Assembly (NCBI GenBank): GCA_965207385.1 | Contig: CBDBLZ010000008.1 | Span: forward strand, 1 to 64,000 | DNA: 64,000 nucleotides | Source of the DNA: CAZXEU01 sp965207385 | GTDB lineage: Bacteria > Bacteroidota > Rhodothermia > Rhodothermales > Bin80 | Direction: 5' to 3' | Shown here: positions 43,201 through 51,148 of the stretch, piece after piece | How the letters are laid out: each line of letters opens with the position of its first letter | How positions within the stretch are numbered: the stretch's first letter is position 1 | Made by a program: the position numbers and the translations under genes | Notes under the pieces: generated by a model | The model's input: only the letters and a program-made list of their open reading frames with translations | Told to the model about the DNA's origin: nothing | Database searches by the model: none

Positions 43201-45356
43201 AGCATCAGATCCGGATCCCGGGAGTGCCATACCGCATCGAAGCCGTCGCCTCCGGTAGCCATCGTCCACTCCTGCCGGGCATCCGGATTGGACGGAGAGT
43301 ACCAGCTGCCGTTATCCTGCGCGCCTGCTACAAAGACTTCCTCTCCCGGCTTCTTGTCAACGCCATAGAATTGTGTGGTATTGTAACCGTTGGCAATTCC
43401 GGAAAACGTGCTGCCGCCATCGGCTGAGAAGAAAACGCCGCCGTCGTTGGCATTGACAAATCCGAATGCGTTTCCGATTGCGCTCGTCCGAAGCAATGTG
43501 ATATTGTGGTGGTCAACGTGCAGCGCCGGATTTGCCGCATGCGGGCTCACTTTGTGATCCAGCCTCAATTGCTCCGAAACCACGATGCGGAGCAGACTAT
43601 TCGGAAGGTTATCCAGGGCAGATGTAGGTACATCCAGATACTGATACAGCCGAACGAAATACAGCATGCTGTGGACGACGCCGCCGTCCGCGCTCAGCTC
43701 CGGCCTCGGCGCGGCGCCGTCATAGTCATAAAGGTGAACGAAAATGTATTCCTGGTCCGGCCAAAGAGGATGGGCGGGGACTACCAGATCGTACTCGCCG
43801 TTATCGGCAGTATCGCGAAAGGACGCCATGAGCTGCCGGGAGTTGTCGGTGTCCCAGACTTCAAAGGGTACATCCACGTAGTCCTCAAACCGGTACCGAG
43901 CAAGCGGGGTCTTGGTGGGGACGGACGAGATGTCCTCCGGGGCAACGCTGTATCGGTGGGCCTTCTGCGAGCGCCCCGGCCCGAACCGGAGTTCAACAGT
44001 TACATAATCATCCGTTGTAACTCCCGCCACTTCCGGGTGATTGTGCCCCGTCCAGACCCATCGGGACTCGCCGGGCACTTGTCCCGGCATGTTGCCGAAG
44101 GTGATATCATGCAGGTCCTGTTCGATCACGTCCGAAACGAATCTGTGCGCGACGGGTGCGGGATCGACAACGGATTCCCAGAGCACGACGCTGCCCAGGA
44201 AGACGCGGTTTTCGTCGAACGGATGGACTGCTATTGATTGGGCGTACCAACCCAGGCGGGAGAGCCAGTCTGCCCCGAGTGTGCCGGACTGGTCGATGGC
44301 GGCAAGCCATGTCTCTCCTCCGTCGCTCGAGCGATACAAGTGTGATCCGGTCTTGTTGTCTGCGGAGACGTATACCACGTCCGGATTCGAGGGTGCAAAG
44401 GCCAGCTCCATTCTTCCGAAATCGAACGGATGGTCTGCCTCGAGCACCATGTGCCAGGTCCGGCCTGCATCGGTGGACTTGGCCACGCCAACAGACGGAG
44501 GATCGCCGCTGGAGAAAGCTCTCGGGGATCTGAGCGTGGCAAACTGAATATCAAAATTGTCGGGCCGGGCTCTCAGGTCCTGTACAGGCACTCTCTTGAT
44601 CGGCTCTGCCTGCCGTCCAAACACGCGCGACCAGGTATCGCCGCCATCCTCCGTTCGGAACAGGCCCAGATTGGTGGCAGCCAGCACCGTGTTGGCATCC
44701 GCCGGATCAATGGCCAGGCGATTGACATACCGGAAATTCATGTCAGTGGCCGTTGACGCCAGCTGCGCCCATGTTCGCCCGCCATCGGCAGACCTGAATA
44801 TGCCCGATCCCGCGACGGCATCGCCATTGTAAAAGCCCTCGCCCGTTCCCATGTATAGGATTTCGGGGTCCGACTTTCCTATGGCCAGCGCCGAAACCGC
44901 GAGATTCGGCAGGTGATCAGTCAGGGGAATCCAGAATTTTCCGCCGTCCTCGGTCTTCCACAGTCCGCCGCTCACGGAGCCGGCAAACCATGTCCGGTTG
45001 GTTGGATCACTCGGATCCACGACAATGGCCCTTGTCCTGCCTGGCACGTTGGCCGGGCCTCTCTCGATCCAGTTCAGCCGCCGGCCGGGCTGCTTCCGCG
45101 CCTCCACCGCCTTGCGGCTTTCCTCTATGCGGTAATTGGCAGGATAGGAGAATTGTCCGTCCTCACTGCGGATACCCACATGGTAGGCCGCAAACTGATC
45201 CGGGTCGCCAAAGCCTTCCCTGAAGACGAGTTCATCCGCCGGGTCCGCAATTGTCGGCATTCCGAGGCCGATGGTCTCTTCGGCGGTGTGGCCGGAGAGA
45301 ACAAGGAGGATCAGGTATGCGCAAGCAGCGGTGAACCTGATCAGGAAGCGATTCAT
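40299..45356 (-). CDS. Giant T9SS-exported BNR/sortilin-type propeller protein with CBM9-like domain
   Basis: 1685 residues from ATG 45356, opening with a signal peptide (MNRFLIRFTAACAYLILLVLSG). The first 1000 residues hold many sortilin/BNR-type repeats with Asp-box-like motifs (SADGGRTW, STDAGRTWH, SSDGGETW, SRDGGLTF, STDAGATW), seen in sialidase-like and xyloglucanase-type propellers. Fibronectin-like and CBM9/DOMON-like regions follow (PFRVDGQHSS, LYMYAEIRDDIL, AWQYDSIELGW). It ends in a T9SS sorting domain (NYPNPFNPATTIAFNV, SGVYFYQLRV). No catalytic glycosidase residues could be assigned. It is probably a surface polysaccharide- or protein-binding factor. Confidence 0.88.
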   Translation of the reverse strand: MNRFLIRFTAACAYLILLVLSGHTAEETIGLGMPTIADPADELVFREGFGDPDQFAAYHVGIRSEDGQFSYPANYRIEESRKAVEARKQPGRRLNWIERGPANVPGRTRAIVVDPSDPTNRTWFAGSVSGGLWKTEDGGKFWIPLTDHLPNLAVSALAIGKSDPEILYMGTGEGFYNGDAVAGSGIFRSADGGRTWAQLASTATDMNFRYVNRLAIDPADANTVLAATNLGLFRTEDGGDTWSRVFGRQAEPIKRVPVQDLRARPDNFDIQFATLRSPRAFSSGDPPSVGVAKSTDAGRTWHMVLEADHPFDFGRMELAFAPSNPDVVYVSADNKTGSHLYRSSDGGETWLAAIDQSGTLGADWLSRLGWYAQSIAVHPFDENRVFLGSVVLWESVVDPAPVAHRFVSDVIEQDLHDITFGNMPGQVPGESRWVWTGHNHPEVAGVTTDDYVTVELRFGPGRSQKAHRYSVAPEDISSVPTKTPLARYRFEDYVDVPFEVWDTDNSRQLMASFRDTADNGEYDLVVPAHPLWPDQEYIFVHLYDYDGAAPRPELSADGGVVHSMLYFVRLYQYLDVPTSALDNLPNSLLRIVVSEQLRLDHKVSPHAANPALHVDHHNITLLRTSAIGNAFGFVNANDGGVFFSADGGSTFSGIANGYNTTQFYGVDKKPGEEVFVAGAQDNGSWYSPSNPDARQEWTMATGGDGFDAVWHSRDPDLMLTSIQNNGLYRSTTAGASFASATRGLEDRDKAAPFVTSVGNSKDAPDRVFVVGRQGVWRSEDFAGSWELVPLPAHLWRGDYVPKSGKVRVSLANPDVVWAGYRLHLEFTGDIFGTVFVSRDGGLTFSPAVPPDYAPRAGISGIATHPLEASTAYVLFSVAAKPKILRTADWGQTWTDLSGFAESSVSVNGFPDVAVYDLLVMPHDTDILWAATEIGIFESTDAGATWQYGDSGLPAVSVWQMRVVDDLVVVATHGRGIWTIDMQGAIASQGFGPTVGNDFVLLSAGVSTRIGELDGRFVADPVEGESADQVLQLDFEGLDYRAFFFDGNAGLNLAPNLRQEDALHMRLLVDPRNGDGNGLALVFEDKTDWSRAADGSADLPFRAAWSIPGEYRDGNWHELSIPLPPATWHQLEDARAAGGPRSNWHYAGATSPAGFRVAGDNLGPGTSERPELWQEFEWTNVRSLGIARNVSDEGGPVWIKDVYIGQPGLDLDGFGGKVAPVTRVSARRGFDGTTISWHEVPAAGGYNVYVSERPISDIAGSDVFLLQRVRQAAVSRAFTHAFEVPHASAAPAKLHYAVTSLSPYGVENPDVSASAAAVSVSFPVVSPAVVELTDGESGELAASLASGIAASDGFPQWQRPFRVDGQHSSVGEQGSVVKSDADLSGTLWLGQSSDNRLYMYAEIRDDILRLAPEGVRPSEAWQYDSIELGWGNYDVRSVQGGSALVGTPHRGMERGARADYLLRISAHGDGSSAFVWVGGGLNAQVPGGAAVFDMLQDGAGNDVGWKILAAVPLDAIQNPETKDAVLEPVTGTELRFVPMNIGLNDADETGVRDSQIQWSTRQGADGHWWHTPAQWPVVAVAGRHTWTGGSEDAADVPERHALLPNYPNPFNPATTIAFNVAGEEPVTLAVFDALGRRVATLVDAEHMSIGRHTVRFEARQLASGVYFYQLRVGRAFAESRRMLLVR

Positions 45357-45384
45357 TTGCGTGCGCCGCGGGCCGGGATACATG

Positions 45385-45429
45385 GATATAGCGTATCATT
45401 AATATAGTATTTGTGTTGTACGCTGTATC
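45385..45429. promoter_or_regulatory. AT-rich promoter region with 11-bp inverted repeat upstream of BNR gene
   Basis: GATATAGCGTA (45385-45395) and TACGCTGTATC (45419-45429) form an inverted repeat with one mismatch, separated by 23 AT-rich bases that include TATAGTATTTG. It ends 29 bases upstream of the BNR gene start. Placement and base composition suggest a promoter with an operator or a 5'-UTR hairpin. Confidence 0.4.
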
Positions 45430-45727
45430 GGGCGCGGGGTCTGGTGCCCGTGTTCCCGGCTGCTCGCTCCCGGAACGGAACCTGTGCCCGAACCTGCCCG
45501 GCCGAGGGTCGTTTCCGGCAATCATGCGCAGACCCGGTCCTTAAACGAATCACCGCGAGTGCCGCCGGAAATGACGGCCCGCGCAAGAGTCCGGACCGGC
45601 ACGGGGCATCCCCGTTCATGCTTGCGGCCTGCGGCCGACGGGGCTTGGCAGGCAATGGCAGGCGGGCCGCCTGCTTCGGATTCACCCGTTTCCCGGCTTC
45701 ATCGCAACCGCTTCGGGGGAGCCCGGG
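45430..45727. other. Intergenic region upstream of BNR gene, downstream of cvpA
   Basis: About 300 GC-rich bases between the BNR promoter and the CvpA stop. Open frames on both strands are without motifs. No terminator with a T-run was seen. Confidence 0.4.
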
Positions 45728-46258
45728 CTACGGATCGGGCAGATACTCCATGGCACGCTCGCCGAAGCGCTCCGTCAGGTCAACGACCTCCGGGAAGATG
45801 CCCCTTACGGCCTCCCAGGCCCAGGGCACCGAGGACGCCACAGGCTCATATAGCGCCGACTCCGCGCGAGCACTCTCGCCGGGCACGCTTGAGTTGCCCA
45901 GAACCAAGAAAAGCACACTCATCACAAGGCAGGCCTTGGCGGCACCGATCGCGCCGCCGGCTAGCCTGTTCAGAAAGGACAGGTGCAGGAATCCCACAAT
46001 GCCCTCCAGCACGCGGGCGAGGATGCCCACCGCGAGCTGGACCGCGAGAAACGCGAGCACAAATCCCACGACGGGAGATATGTTTTCGGAAATGCCAAGA
46101 CTGCGCGTGACCAGCTCGCCTAGCCGGTCCATGAGGGCCACTCCGACGGCAACGCCGGCGACTATGCCGGCTATGCCGATGGCTTGCTTCACGAGCCCTG
46201 TCTTGAGACCCAGCAGAAGACCGAGCGTCAACCCTGCAATGATGAATACGTCCAGCAT
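45728..46258 (-). CDS. CvpA family membrane protein
   Basis: 176 residues. CvpA topology is visible: an N-terminal helix (LDVFIIAGLTLGLLLGLKTGLVKQAIG), a second helix with glycine-rich GIVAGVAVGVAL, a third in PVVGFVLAFLAVQLAVGIL, and a fourth after LSFLNRLAGGAIGAAKACLVMSVLF, the typical RxLGxxxGxxKG-like segment. CvpA is linked to colicin V production and envelope stress but its mechanism is unclear. It is the last gene of the envelope operon, 15 bases after the PEGA-like gene. Confidence 0.85.
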   Translation of the reverse strand: MLDVFIIAGLTLGLLLGLKTGLVKQAIGIAGIVAGVAVGVALMDRLGELVTRSLGISENISPVVGFVLAFLAVQLAVGILARVLEGIVGFLHLSFLNRLAGGAIGAAKACLVMSVLFLVLGNSSVPGESARAESALYEPVASSVPWAWEAVRGIFPEVVDLTERFGERAMEYLPDP

Positions 46259-46273
46259 ACGCTTGGCGGAGTA

Positions 46274-47032
46274 CTATCTGATTATGAATCTGAGCGCTAG
46301 TGTTCCCAGGCCCACCTGCATGACGCCCAGAGAAATCGCCGCCCTGTTGTCGAGCCTTCGAATGCGGGGCACCAGCAGAGGGTCCGCTTCGGTGGCATAT
46401 CGCGCATCCAGGCGGTCCGCCTTGAACTTGTGGTGCACGCTGAGTACGCCCCCGGCGACAGCGATGCTTGCCGCGAGGTAATCGATCCATCTCCGGTGGC
46501 GGTACGTGGAAAGCCCGGCGCGCCCGGCAGCCAGCGGTGCATCCAGCGGCCGGAGCTCAATCCGATACGCATTCCAGACGCGCGCCCTCGCTTCAACCTG
46601 CGCGTTGTGATAGCCATCCAGCTCCAGCGCAATAGACCCCTCGCCCGGTGAGACAAACACAAGCGGAGTAATGCCCATCCGGGTCCGGCGATCCCCGCTT
46701 ACCCAGTAAACCGATGCCCCGAACGGGACCGTCTCCAGGCGATGATACGAGGGAAAGTCCAGGCGCAAATCCAGCGTGTCACCAATTGCGCCCGCAAGCG
46801 GCACTTCCACCGGAGCGATCGACCAGCGGTACGGCTCGGGCGCAATAAGCCGCAGCGTGGCGGCAGAACGTGCTACGTAGAAGTTCTTCTGGTGCGCTGG
46901 CCCCAGAGACGTGCGGTCCGCGTACACGATCGCGGAAGGGAAATTGGTTTCCAGCCTTACCAGCCTTCGCTCCTGCGCACAGCACGCAGAAGTGGCCAGT
47001 ACCAGGGCGAGACTATGGACCAGGCTGCGCAT
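46274..47032 (-). CDS. Exported PEGA-like domain protein
   Basis: 252 residues with a signal peptide (MRSLVHSLALVLATSACCAQ). The region LVRLETNFPSAIVYADRTSLG and a second segment TPLVFVSPGEGSIALELDGYHN resemble PEGA repeats, which are found in surface and secreted proteins. A hydrophobic segment (IDYLAASIAVAGGVLSV) and another near the C-terminus (ISLGVMQVGLGTLALRFI) suggest membrane attachment. It overlaps the BamB-like gene by 20 bases and precedes cvpA by 15. No precise family or function can be named. Confidence 0.6.
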   Translation of the reverse strand: MRSLVHSLALVLATSACCAQERRLVRLETNFPSAIVYADRTSLGPAHQKNFYVARSAATLRLIAPEPYRWSIAPVEVPLAGAIGDTLDLRLDFPSYHRLETVPFGASVYWVSGDRRTRMGITPLVFVSPGEGSIALELDGYHNAQVEARARVWNAYRIELRPLDAPLAAGRAGLSTYRHRRWIDYLAASIAVAGGVLSVHHKFKADRLDARYATEADPLLVPRIRRLDNRAAISLGVMQVGLGTLALRFIIR

Positions 47033-48128
47033 TGCCGGACTTGAATGCCTGAACGAATCGGGGCTCGGTAAGCACTACGAGCTGGTCCCCGTGTGCAGCG
47101 AGGCCGGACTTCACCCGTCCGCGCAATTCCGTCTGCCATACCTGTTGGCCTGCCGAGACGGTAAACGCGTACAGCACGCGCCCCATGCTGGCGGCGTACA
47201 CGTGGTCTTTCGTAATCAGCGGCGCAGCCGCAAACGCCTCACGGCCTTCATGTGTCCAGAGCGGCTCCCCTTGCGGATGCGCAAATGCCACCAGCGAGCC
47301 GTCAGATCCGCCGATCACTACCATCCCGAACCCCACCCCCGGCTCGCTGAACCGAATAGTCGAGTCGGCGGCCTGGTACGTGGACGTCCTTGCGCCGGAG
47401 CGCGCATCCATGAACGCGATGCTGCCGCGCGTCGTGGGCACCACAACGTGGTCCTTGAAAAGCACCGGCGACGTGTAGACCGGCCCGCCTGCCCGGCTCT
47501 GCCACAGCACGGTTCCGTCCTCTGCGTCCAGAGCCGTTACGCGGCCCCCTTCATCCGCGACCACGACCTGATCGCCGAACTGCAGGGGACGACTTCTCGA
47601 GGCATGATCAAGCGCTGCCGTCCACCGCATTTCACCGTGCGGCTCATACCGGCGAACCATCCCGTCAACGTCTACAGCCACGAAGCCGCTGTCCAGTGCC
47701 AAAAGCCCGGCCCTGATTCTGGCCCCGCGTTGATCCCAGTTGACCTTCCCCGAGCGCAGGTCGTAGCTGATGAGCGCGCGCCGGCCCCATGCCACGGGCA
47801 CTACTATATCATCTCCGAACAAGACCGGCCCGCCTTCGATAACCTCGCCGAATCGCCTGAGTCCGAGGCGCTTGCCGTCCGACAGGCTTACGGCGTGCGC
47901 CTCGCCCCGGCGCGTACCCACGAAGACCATGTCACCTGTCAAATGAGGCGCATCCGGGCCAAAGCCCGCTCCCGCGTTGTAGGTCCATGCCAGCTCCAGC
48001 GGCGGCTCTGGCGCAGTGCCCGGATCCGCAGTTACGCCCAGGCGACCAAGCTTGAGCGTATGGCACCCGGCCGCAATGACCAGAACTGCCGCTGCACCGC
48101 CAAGCGTCTTTGCAAGTGGCGGCGTCAA
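47013..48128 (-). CDS. BamB-like PQQ-repeat beta-propeller lipoprotein
   Basis: 371 residues from TTG 48128, within a TTGA overlap with the upstream stop (48125-48128). The lipobox is VIAAGC, so it is lipid-anchored. The mature protein is a PQQ-type propeller with repeated W-like units: LELAWTYNAGAGFG, LRSGKVNWDQRG, DAEDGTVLWQSRAGGPVYTSP, GEPLWTHEG and SAGQQVWQTEL. BamB assists outer-membrane barrel assembly. Its location immediately after a protein with a BamA-like C-terminus fits an envelope assembly role, but a general PQQ-propeller lipoprotein is also possible. Confidence 0.8.
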   Translation of the reverse strand: MTPPLAKTLGGAAAVLVIAAGCHTLKLGRLGVTADPGTAPEPPLELAWTYNAGAGFGPDAPHLTGDMVFVGTRRGEAHAVSLSDGKRLGLRRFGEVIEGGPVLFGDDIVVPVAWGRRALISYDLRSGKVNWDQRGARIRAGLLALDSGFVAVDVDGMVRRYEPHGEMRWTAALDHASRSRPLQFGDQVVVADEGGRVTALDAEDGTVLWQSRAGGPVYTSPVLFKDHVVVPTTRGSIAFMDARSGARTSTYQAADSTIRFSEPGVGFGMVVIGGSDGSLVAFAHPQGEPLWTHEGREAFAAAPLITKDHVYAASMGRVLYAFTVSAGQQVWQTELRGRVKSGLAAHGDQLVVLTEPRFVQAFKSGNAQPGP

Positions 48129-51070
48129 AAGTCGAATCCGAAGAAAAACTGACGGAATAGGTGAGGGTCGCGCCGCGCGAACCCGTCACGGAACCGGTAA
48201 CCGATATCGTATCTGAGGACAAAGCCTCCAAATACATTCATCCGGAATCCGATGCCCGTGCTGCCCAGCGTCTCGCCCGCAAATATCTGCGGAATGCGTT
48301 CCCGATAGGAGCCGTTCCAGGCATGTGCCGCATCAAAAAACAAAGCGCCCCTCAGGTTGACAATCCCGAGTACGGCGAGCAGCGGCATGTGAATCGACGG
48401 CTGCTCGAGAATGGGAAACCGCAATTCGTGGGAGGTAAACCACATCTTCTTTCCCCGGACATCGAAAATGGGGAATCCCCTTAGATCCCAGCTGCCTCCC
48501 ATGAACCAGAGACGGGCCTCCCTGCCGTGATTGACGCGTCCCATGGCCCGCGAGGCAAACGTGATGTGGCGTGACAGCCGTAGGTAGTGGCGCACGTCCG
48601 CGAGCGCGCTTACGTAGTTCACGTTGGAATAGCGGATATCCGTCGTATACGCCGCGCTCAGCTCCCCGCGCCAACCCGCCACGGGCCCGTTGTAGCCGAA
48701 CAGCGCATTGTCGTGGACCAGGGACAGGGCATTTGACAAGAGGTACGCTTCCCGGTCGATCCTGCGCTCCGGGATCTGTTTGTGGTCCCACGCGAATGAG
48801 GTACTGACCTCGATCCTGCGGAACATGGAGATGGGATAGCTTACCGCACCGAAGCCGCCGTAGATCGTTTCCCAAAATCGGGGAAACTCCGCCGAAGCAT
48901 CCGGATCGGTTATGTCATAGCGCAGTCCCCCGTATCGGAAGAGGCCATAGCCGATGTTGGCCCGCCGGTGAAGCTGGACCCGCGAAATGTTGACATTCAG
49001 GCTTCTGAGGAAATTGCCGCCGCCACCGTAATGGGACGTGTTGTACATGAGCAGGTAGAGCCGGTCATTGCCCAAGAGGTCGGACATGGACAGTACGGCG
49101 CCACCGCTGGTGCCCCAGACTGCATTGTTGGATATCTGGCCCTGCGCGATATCCAGGCCGTATTTCCTGCGGTACGGATAGGGCGTTCGGCGCGACTGCG
49201 CCTCCAGGCGTTCGAAGGCCCATGCCTCTGCCGCCTCGGGCACGGCGCTTCGCCGCTCTATCGGGCGCATCACCAGCGAATCGATCCGGCCCAGGGATCG
49301 AACGGTAAACCGGTGGTTCTCGAACGAAGTGAAGACCATCCTGTCGTCACGGGTCCAAACCGGGTCAAATACCGCGGTCGTCCACCGGGTCAGCCTCCGC
49401 TCCGAAGTCGCGGCAGAAGGCACCGGGTCGGCCGCTGTACCCGCACTGTCCCTCCTCGCCAGCACAGGCTCCGGGAACGCGTCTGCCACGTAGATGTCCT
49501 GGCCTCCAAATCGTCCGGCAGAATCACGCCTGGCGCTGGTAAACACCACACGGCTGCCGTCCGGACTCCATCGTGGAGAAAAATCCCTTTGCTCCCCGTA
49601 CGTCAGGTAGTCTATTGCGCCGCTGGCAAGGTCGTACGCAAACAGGTTGTACGCCCCGTCCAGACCCAGCGAGGTCCGATCGCTCGAAAAGGCGATGCGT
49701 TCCCCGTCCGGACTCCACGCCGGGTCGCGGTCGTCGTAGGAATCGTTGGTCAGGCGCAGCAGCTGATCGGAGCGCGTGTCGAATACATACAGGTCTATGA
49801 CCCCGCTCTGGTCTATGGACGTGAAAGCGATGCGCTCGTTGTCCGGACTCCACGTAGGAGAATACACGGCGGACAGCCGCTCGAATGCGTACGTCGGGCC
49901 CAGCTCGCCGGCTTCCAGGTCATACGTGTGAATCACATCGTTCTTGCCGCTCTTGGTAACAAAGGCGAGTCGCCCGTCACGGGAGACGCTTAGCCGGCTC
50001 TCAAAAACGTGAAAGGCTTCAAACCGGTCGTCTCGTTCGCCGCGTACCAGGATCCGGGGCTTTTCCAGCGGGCGGTAGAGTGAGTCTAGTTCGACATGGA
50101 AGACGTTGGTGTAGCCATCCCGGTTGCCCACGTAGTAGACGAAGCGCCGTCCGCTCTGCGTCTCGTAGAATGCCGGCTTGGAGCTGAAGCCTTCGACCGA
50201 GACTCCGCCCGCGAGCACCGTCGGAACCTGTGCCTCGTCCAGCTCTGGGTAATAGTTCTCCTGCAGGTAGCGCTGCCAGCGGCTGCTTACGGTCTTGTAG
50301 TCCTCTCCCAGGGTCAGCTCCATCACCTTCCGGAAGTCCCGGTCCATCCACGCATTCTCAATCAGATCCAGCAGCTTTTCCTCTCCGTACGTTCGGGCTA
50401 TGAAGGCGCACAGCGCCTCGCCTTCCTTGTACATCAGGAAGGTGCCATGGGCGCGGTAAATGTTCTCGAGCGGCACCAGGTAGTTGGCATATATCGCATC
50501 GCGCATCACCATTTCGTGCTGGTGGTCCGCTTCGCCGGACCAGTACTCCGCCAGACCCTCCGTGAACCAGAGCGGCAAAAACCTGTCGGCTACGACGCGA
50601 TGGTCCCGAAAGACCCGCATGAGCTTGTTGAGGGTGAAAACGTGCACCATTTCGTGGCGCACCACGCGCCGAAACCGGTGCAGGTCGCCGTTTGCAGGAA
50701 TGACCACGCGCCCCTTCAGGAATTCGAAGAATCCGCCGACGCCGTCGGGAATGAAGCTGGAGGTAATATTGGTCTGCTTGAAGTGCAGGTGGGAGGCGTA
50801 AAAGACGATAGGTGTGCGGTGATTGAAGGAGAAATTGAACCGGTTCCGCAACTCCCGATACGCCTCTTCCGCAAAGGCTGCGCCGTGTTCGGCCAGCTCC
50901 TGCATCTCGGGGTAGAAATAGATGTCGAAATGCTCGGTCTCCAGTACGTGCCAGTCGAAGTCCTTGTACTGGATCTTGTTGCGGCCAAAATGAAAATTGT
51001 ACTGCGCCCCGGCAGGCGGGACCATTCCGGCCCCGGCAAGGAAGGCTATAAGAAGTACGCGCGGGGCCAC
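48125..51070 (-). CDS. Metalloprotease / TolB-like propeller / BamA-like barrel fusion protein
   Basis: 981 residues from GTG 51070, which gives a clean signal peptide (APRVLLIAFLAGAGMVPPAGA). A GTG at 51130 is also open but adds 20 unhelpful residues. Residues about 30-270 form a peptidase MA-like gluzincin domain with zinc motif HEMVH (139-143) and a downstream third-ligand segment WFTEGLAEYWSGE. Residues about 340-610 are TolB/PD40-type propeller repeats (SPTWSPDNERIAFTS, DPAWSPDGERIAFSSD, SPRWSPDGSRVVFTS). The last 350 residues look like an Omp85/BamA-type barrel ending in the outer-membrane signature RQFFFGFDF. It would be a surface or periplasm-facing protease anchored by its own barrel. 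Confidence 0.85.
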   Translation of the reverse strand: MAPRVLLIAFLAGAGMVPPAGAQYNFHFGRNKIQYKDFDWHVLETEHFDIYFYPEMQELAEHGAAFAEEAYRELRNRFNFSFNHRTPIVFYASHLHFKQTNITSSFIPDGVGGFFEFLKGRVVIPANGDLHRFRRVVRHEMVHVFTLNKLMRVFRDHRVVADRFLPLWFTEGLAEYWSGEADHQHEMVMRDAIYANYLVPLENIYRAHGTFLMYKEGEALCAFIARTYGEEKLLDLIENAWMDRDFRKVMELTLGEDYKTVSSRWQRYLQENYYPELDEAQVPTVLAGGVSVEGFSSKPAFYETQSGRRFVYYVGNRDGYTNVFHVELDSLYRPLEKPRILVRGERDDRFEAFHVFESRLSVSRDGRLAFVTKSGKNDVIHTYDLEAGELGPTYAFERLSAVYSPTWSPDNERIAFTSIDQSGVIDLYVFDTRSDQLLRLTNDSYDDRDPAWSPDGERIAFSSDRTSLGLDGAYNLFAYDLASGAIDYLTYGEQRDFSPRWSPDGSRVVFTSARRDSAGRFGGQDIYVADAFPEPVLARRDSAGTAADPVPSAATSERRLTRWTTAVFDPVWTRDDRMVFTSFENHRFTVRSLGRIDSLVMRPIERRSAVPEAAEAWAFERLEAQSRRTPYPYRRKYGLDIAQGQISNNAVWGTSGGAVLSMSDLLGNDRLYLLMYNTSHYGGGGNFLRSLNVNISRVQLHRRANIGYGLFRYGGLRYDITDPDASAEFPRFWETIYGGFGAVSYPISMFRRIEVSTSFAWDHKQIPERRIDREAYLLSNALSLVHDNALFGYNGPVAGWRGELSAAYTTDIRYSNVNYVSALADVRHYLRLSRHITFASRAMGRVNHGREARLWFMGGSWDLRGFPIFDVRGKKMWFTSHELRFPILEQPSIHMPLLAVLGIVNLRGALFFDAAHAWNGSYRERIPQIFAGETLGSTGIGFRMNVFGGFVLRYDIGYRFRDGFARRDPHLFRQFFFGFDF

Positions 51071-51148
51071 ATGCCAACCGGTAAGGCTCTGTATGGCTAC
51101 GCAGTCAAGGAAGGCGCCGTTCCCCCGCACGTTGCGCGGCCGGAGGCC

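Noticed and set aside
45411..46481. 356-residue plus-strand frame opposite cvpA
   Set aside because: It is Arg/Ser-rich shadow sequence, and the opposite strand encodes a clear CvpA protein.
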